Below the pieces are notes generated by a model. The model had not been told where the DNA came from, ran no database searches, and saw nothing but the letters and a program-made list of their open reading frames with translations. From assembly GCA_018780025.1 (NCBI GenBank), contig JADMKH010000167.1:1-6721 (forward strand): 6,721 nt of DNA, given 5' to 3'. Source of the DNA: Thiobacillus sp. Lineage in GTDB: Bacteria > Pseudomonadota > Gammaproteobacteria > Burkholderiales > Thiobacillaceae. The position numbers were made by a program, and so were the translations under genes. Positions 6,247 to 6,721 of the stretch are shown here, piece by piece (position 1 is the first letter of the stretch; each line of letters starts with the position of its first letter).

Positions 6247-6267
6247 TTCGATGTTCGATGTTCGATG
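6247..6267. repeat. Three tandem copies of TTCGATG
   Basis: Three perfect, adjacent 7-bp units (6247-6253, 6254-6260, 6261-6267) lie in the 98-bp gap between the hsdM stop and the hsdM N-terminal fragment. They could be a small variable-number repeat or slippage scar; no function can be assigned. Confidence 0.7.
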
Positions 6268-6312
6268 AAACCGTAGTCTGGCCCCTGTTGTTTCTGTTGA
6301 TTCCGACTAATT

Positions 6313-6721
6313 TCAGTCCGCCGACGGTAACAGCGGCTTGTCCAGCGCTTTAAGGAATTCATTGTGTTTCGCAGTCGCTATCCGGATCGCCTTCTCGATT
6401 TCCACCAAGCCCGCATGGGTCGCCTCCAGGCTGATCTCCTGCTCACTCACCGCCGTGCTGATGTAGCGGGAGATGTTCAGGTTGTAGCCTTCCCCGGCGA
6501 TTCGCTCCATGCCGATGCGCTTGGCGTAGCGGTCCTCTTCCTTGCGGAATTGGTAGGTGTCGATAATCTTGGCGATGTGCGCGTCCGTCAGTTGGTTCTG
6601 GCGTTTGCCTTTCACGAAGTACTCAGCGGCGTTGATGAACAGCACGTCGTCGGGCTTCTTGCATTTCTTGAGCACGAGGATGCACACTGGGATGCCGGTG
6701 GAGTAGAACAGGTTCGCGGGC
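6313..6721 (-). CDS. hsdM: Type I restriction-modification DNA methyltransferase subunit M, C-terminal part (gene runs off the right edge)
   Basis: The last 135 codons of hsdM are present and open to the window edge; the 5' part, including the SAM-binding and NPPF-type catalytic motifs, lies beyond 6721. HsdM with HsdS forms the methyltransferase that modifies adenine in split target sites, and with HsdR the restriction complex. The visible residues start PANLFYSTGIPVCILVLKK, the final strand region of the N6-adenine methylase domain, then KGKRQNQLTD and IDTYQFRKEEDRYAKRI. The NLNISRYI motif typical of HsdM tails follows, then a helical tail (LVEIEKAIRIATAKHNEFLKAL) that fits HsdS/HsdM contacts, ending LPLLPSAD before TGA. 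The end looks natural, not truncated. Downstream there is no hsdS, only repeats and a displaced hsdM fragment, so whether the system is functional cannot be judged here. Confidence 0.9.
   Translation of the reverse strand, partial: PANLFYSTGIPVCILVLKKCKKPDDVLFINAAEYFVKGKRQNQLTDAHIAKIIDTYQFRKEEDRYAKRIGMERIAGEGYNLNISRYISTAVSEQEISLEATHAGLVEIEKAIRIATAKHNEFLKALDKPLLPSAD

Noticed and set aside
6247..6267. Tandem heptamers as a CRISPR or iteron array
   Set aside because: There are only three 7-bp units with no spacers, and no cas or replication gene nearby.
5948..6721. One hsdM gene broken by frameshifts
   Set aside because: The pieces are in the wrong order for a single gene: the N-terminal piece lies 3' of the natural C-terminus on the same strand.
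1..6721. tRNA or rRNA genes inside the window
   Set aside because: No cloverleaf or rRNA sequence was recognised; the rRNA prediction concerns sequence beyond the left edge only.

Overview
The window looks like a chromosomal segment of a Gram-negative proteobacterium, most likely a betaproteobacterium (inference from moderately high GC, protein sequence style, and the gene order TyrRS / M23 peptidase / AnmK / ErpA / ArgC, which is also found in gammaproteobacteria such as Pseudomonas). Positions 1-5737 are a conserved housekeeping block. Positions from about 5800 to 6721 are an accessory, rearranged stretch.

Left edge, 1-170: no protein gene. On the minus strand there are two near-identical strong sigma70 promoters in tandem (TTGACG, 16 bp, TAGAAT, GCGCA) firing leftward out of the window. 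They have the form of stable-RNA (rRNA operon) promoters, so a 16S rRNA or other stable RNA gene is predicted just beyond position 1. Next come tyrS (171-1361, minus) and, divergently, an M23 peptidoglycan endopeptidase of MepM/OapA type (1522-2841, plus). Its stop overlaps the TTG start of anmK (2838-3995, plus), giving a coupled pair in which one protein cuts peptidoglycan and the other recycles the anhydro-MurNAc released during wall turnover. A REP-like palindrome nested in a 13-bp inverted repeat and a bidirectional intrinsic terminator (4131-4166) separate anmK from the convergent erpA (4178-4528, minus; Fe-S cluster delivery). argC (4709-5737, minus; arginine biosynthesis) follows. erpA and argC each have a recognisable promoter of their own.

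Right side: upstream of argC lies a 92-bp BIME-like element (5835-5926) built from two inverted REP-type hairpins, each beginning with the GTAG tetranucleotide typical of REPs mobilised by RAYT (TnpA-REP) proteins. Beyond it are pieces of a type I restriction-modification methyltransferase (HsdM): a small ORF carrying about 44 residues of the HsdM N-terminal region (5948-6214, minus), then the true C-terminus of an hsdM gene entering from the right edge (6313-6721, minus). The N-terminal piece lies downstream of the C-terminal end on the same strand, and no hsdS follows, so the locus has been rearranged.

No completely new system is visible. The most interesting items are the REP/BIME family with the nested inverted repeat, the out-of-order hsdM fragment, and the tandem stable-RNA promoters whose upstream sequence lies in the 3' end of tyrS.
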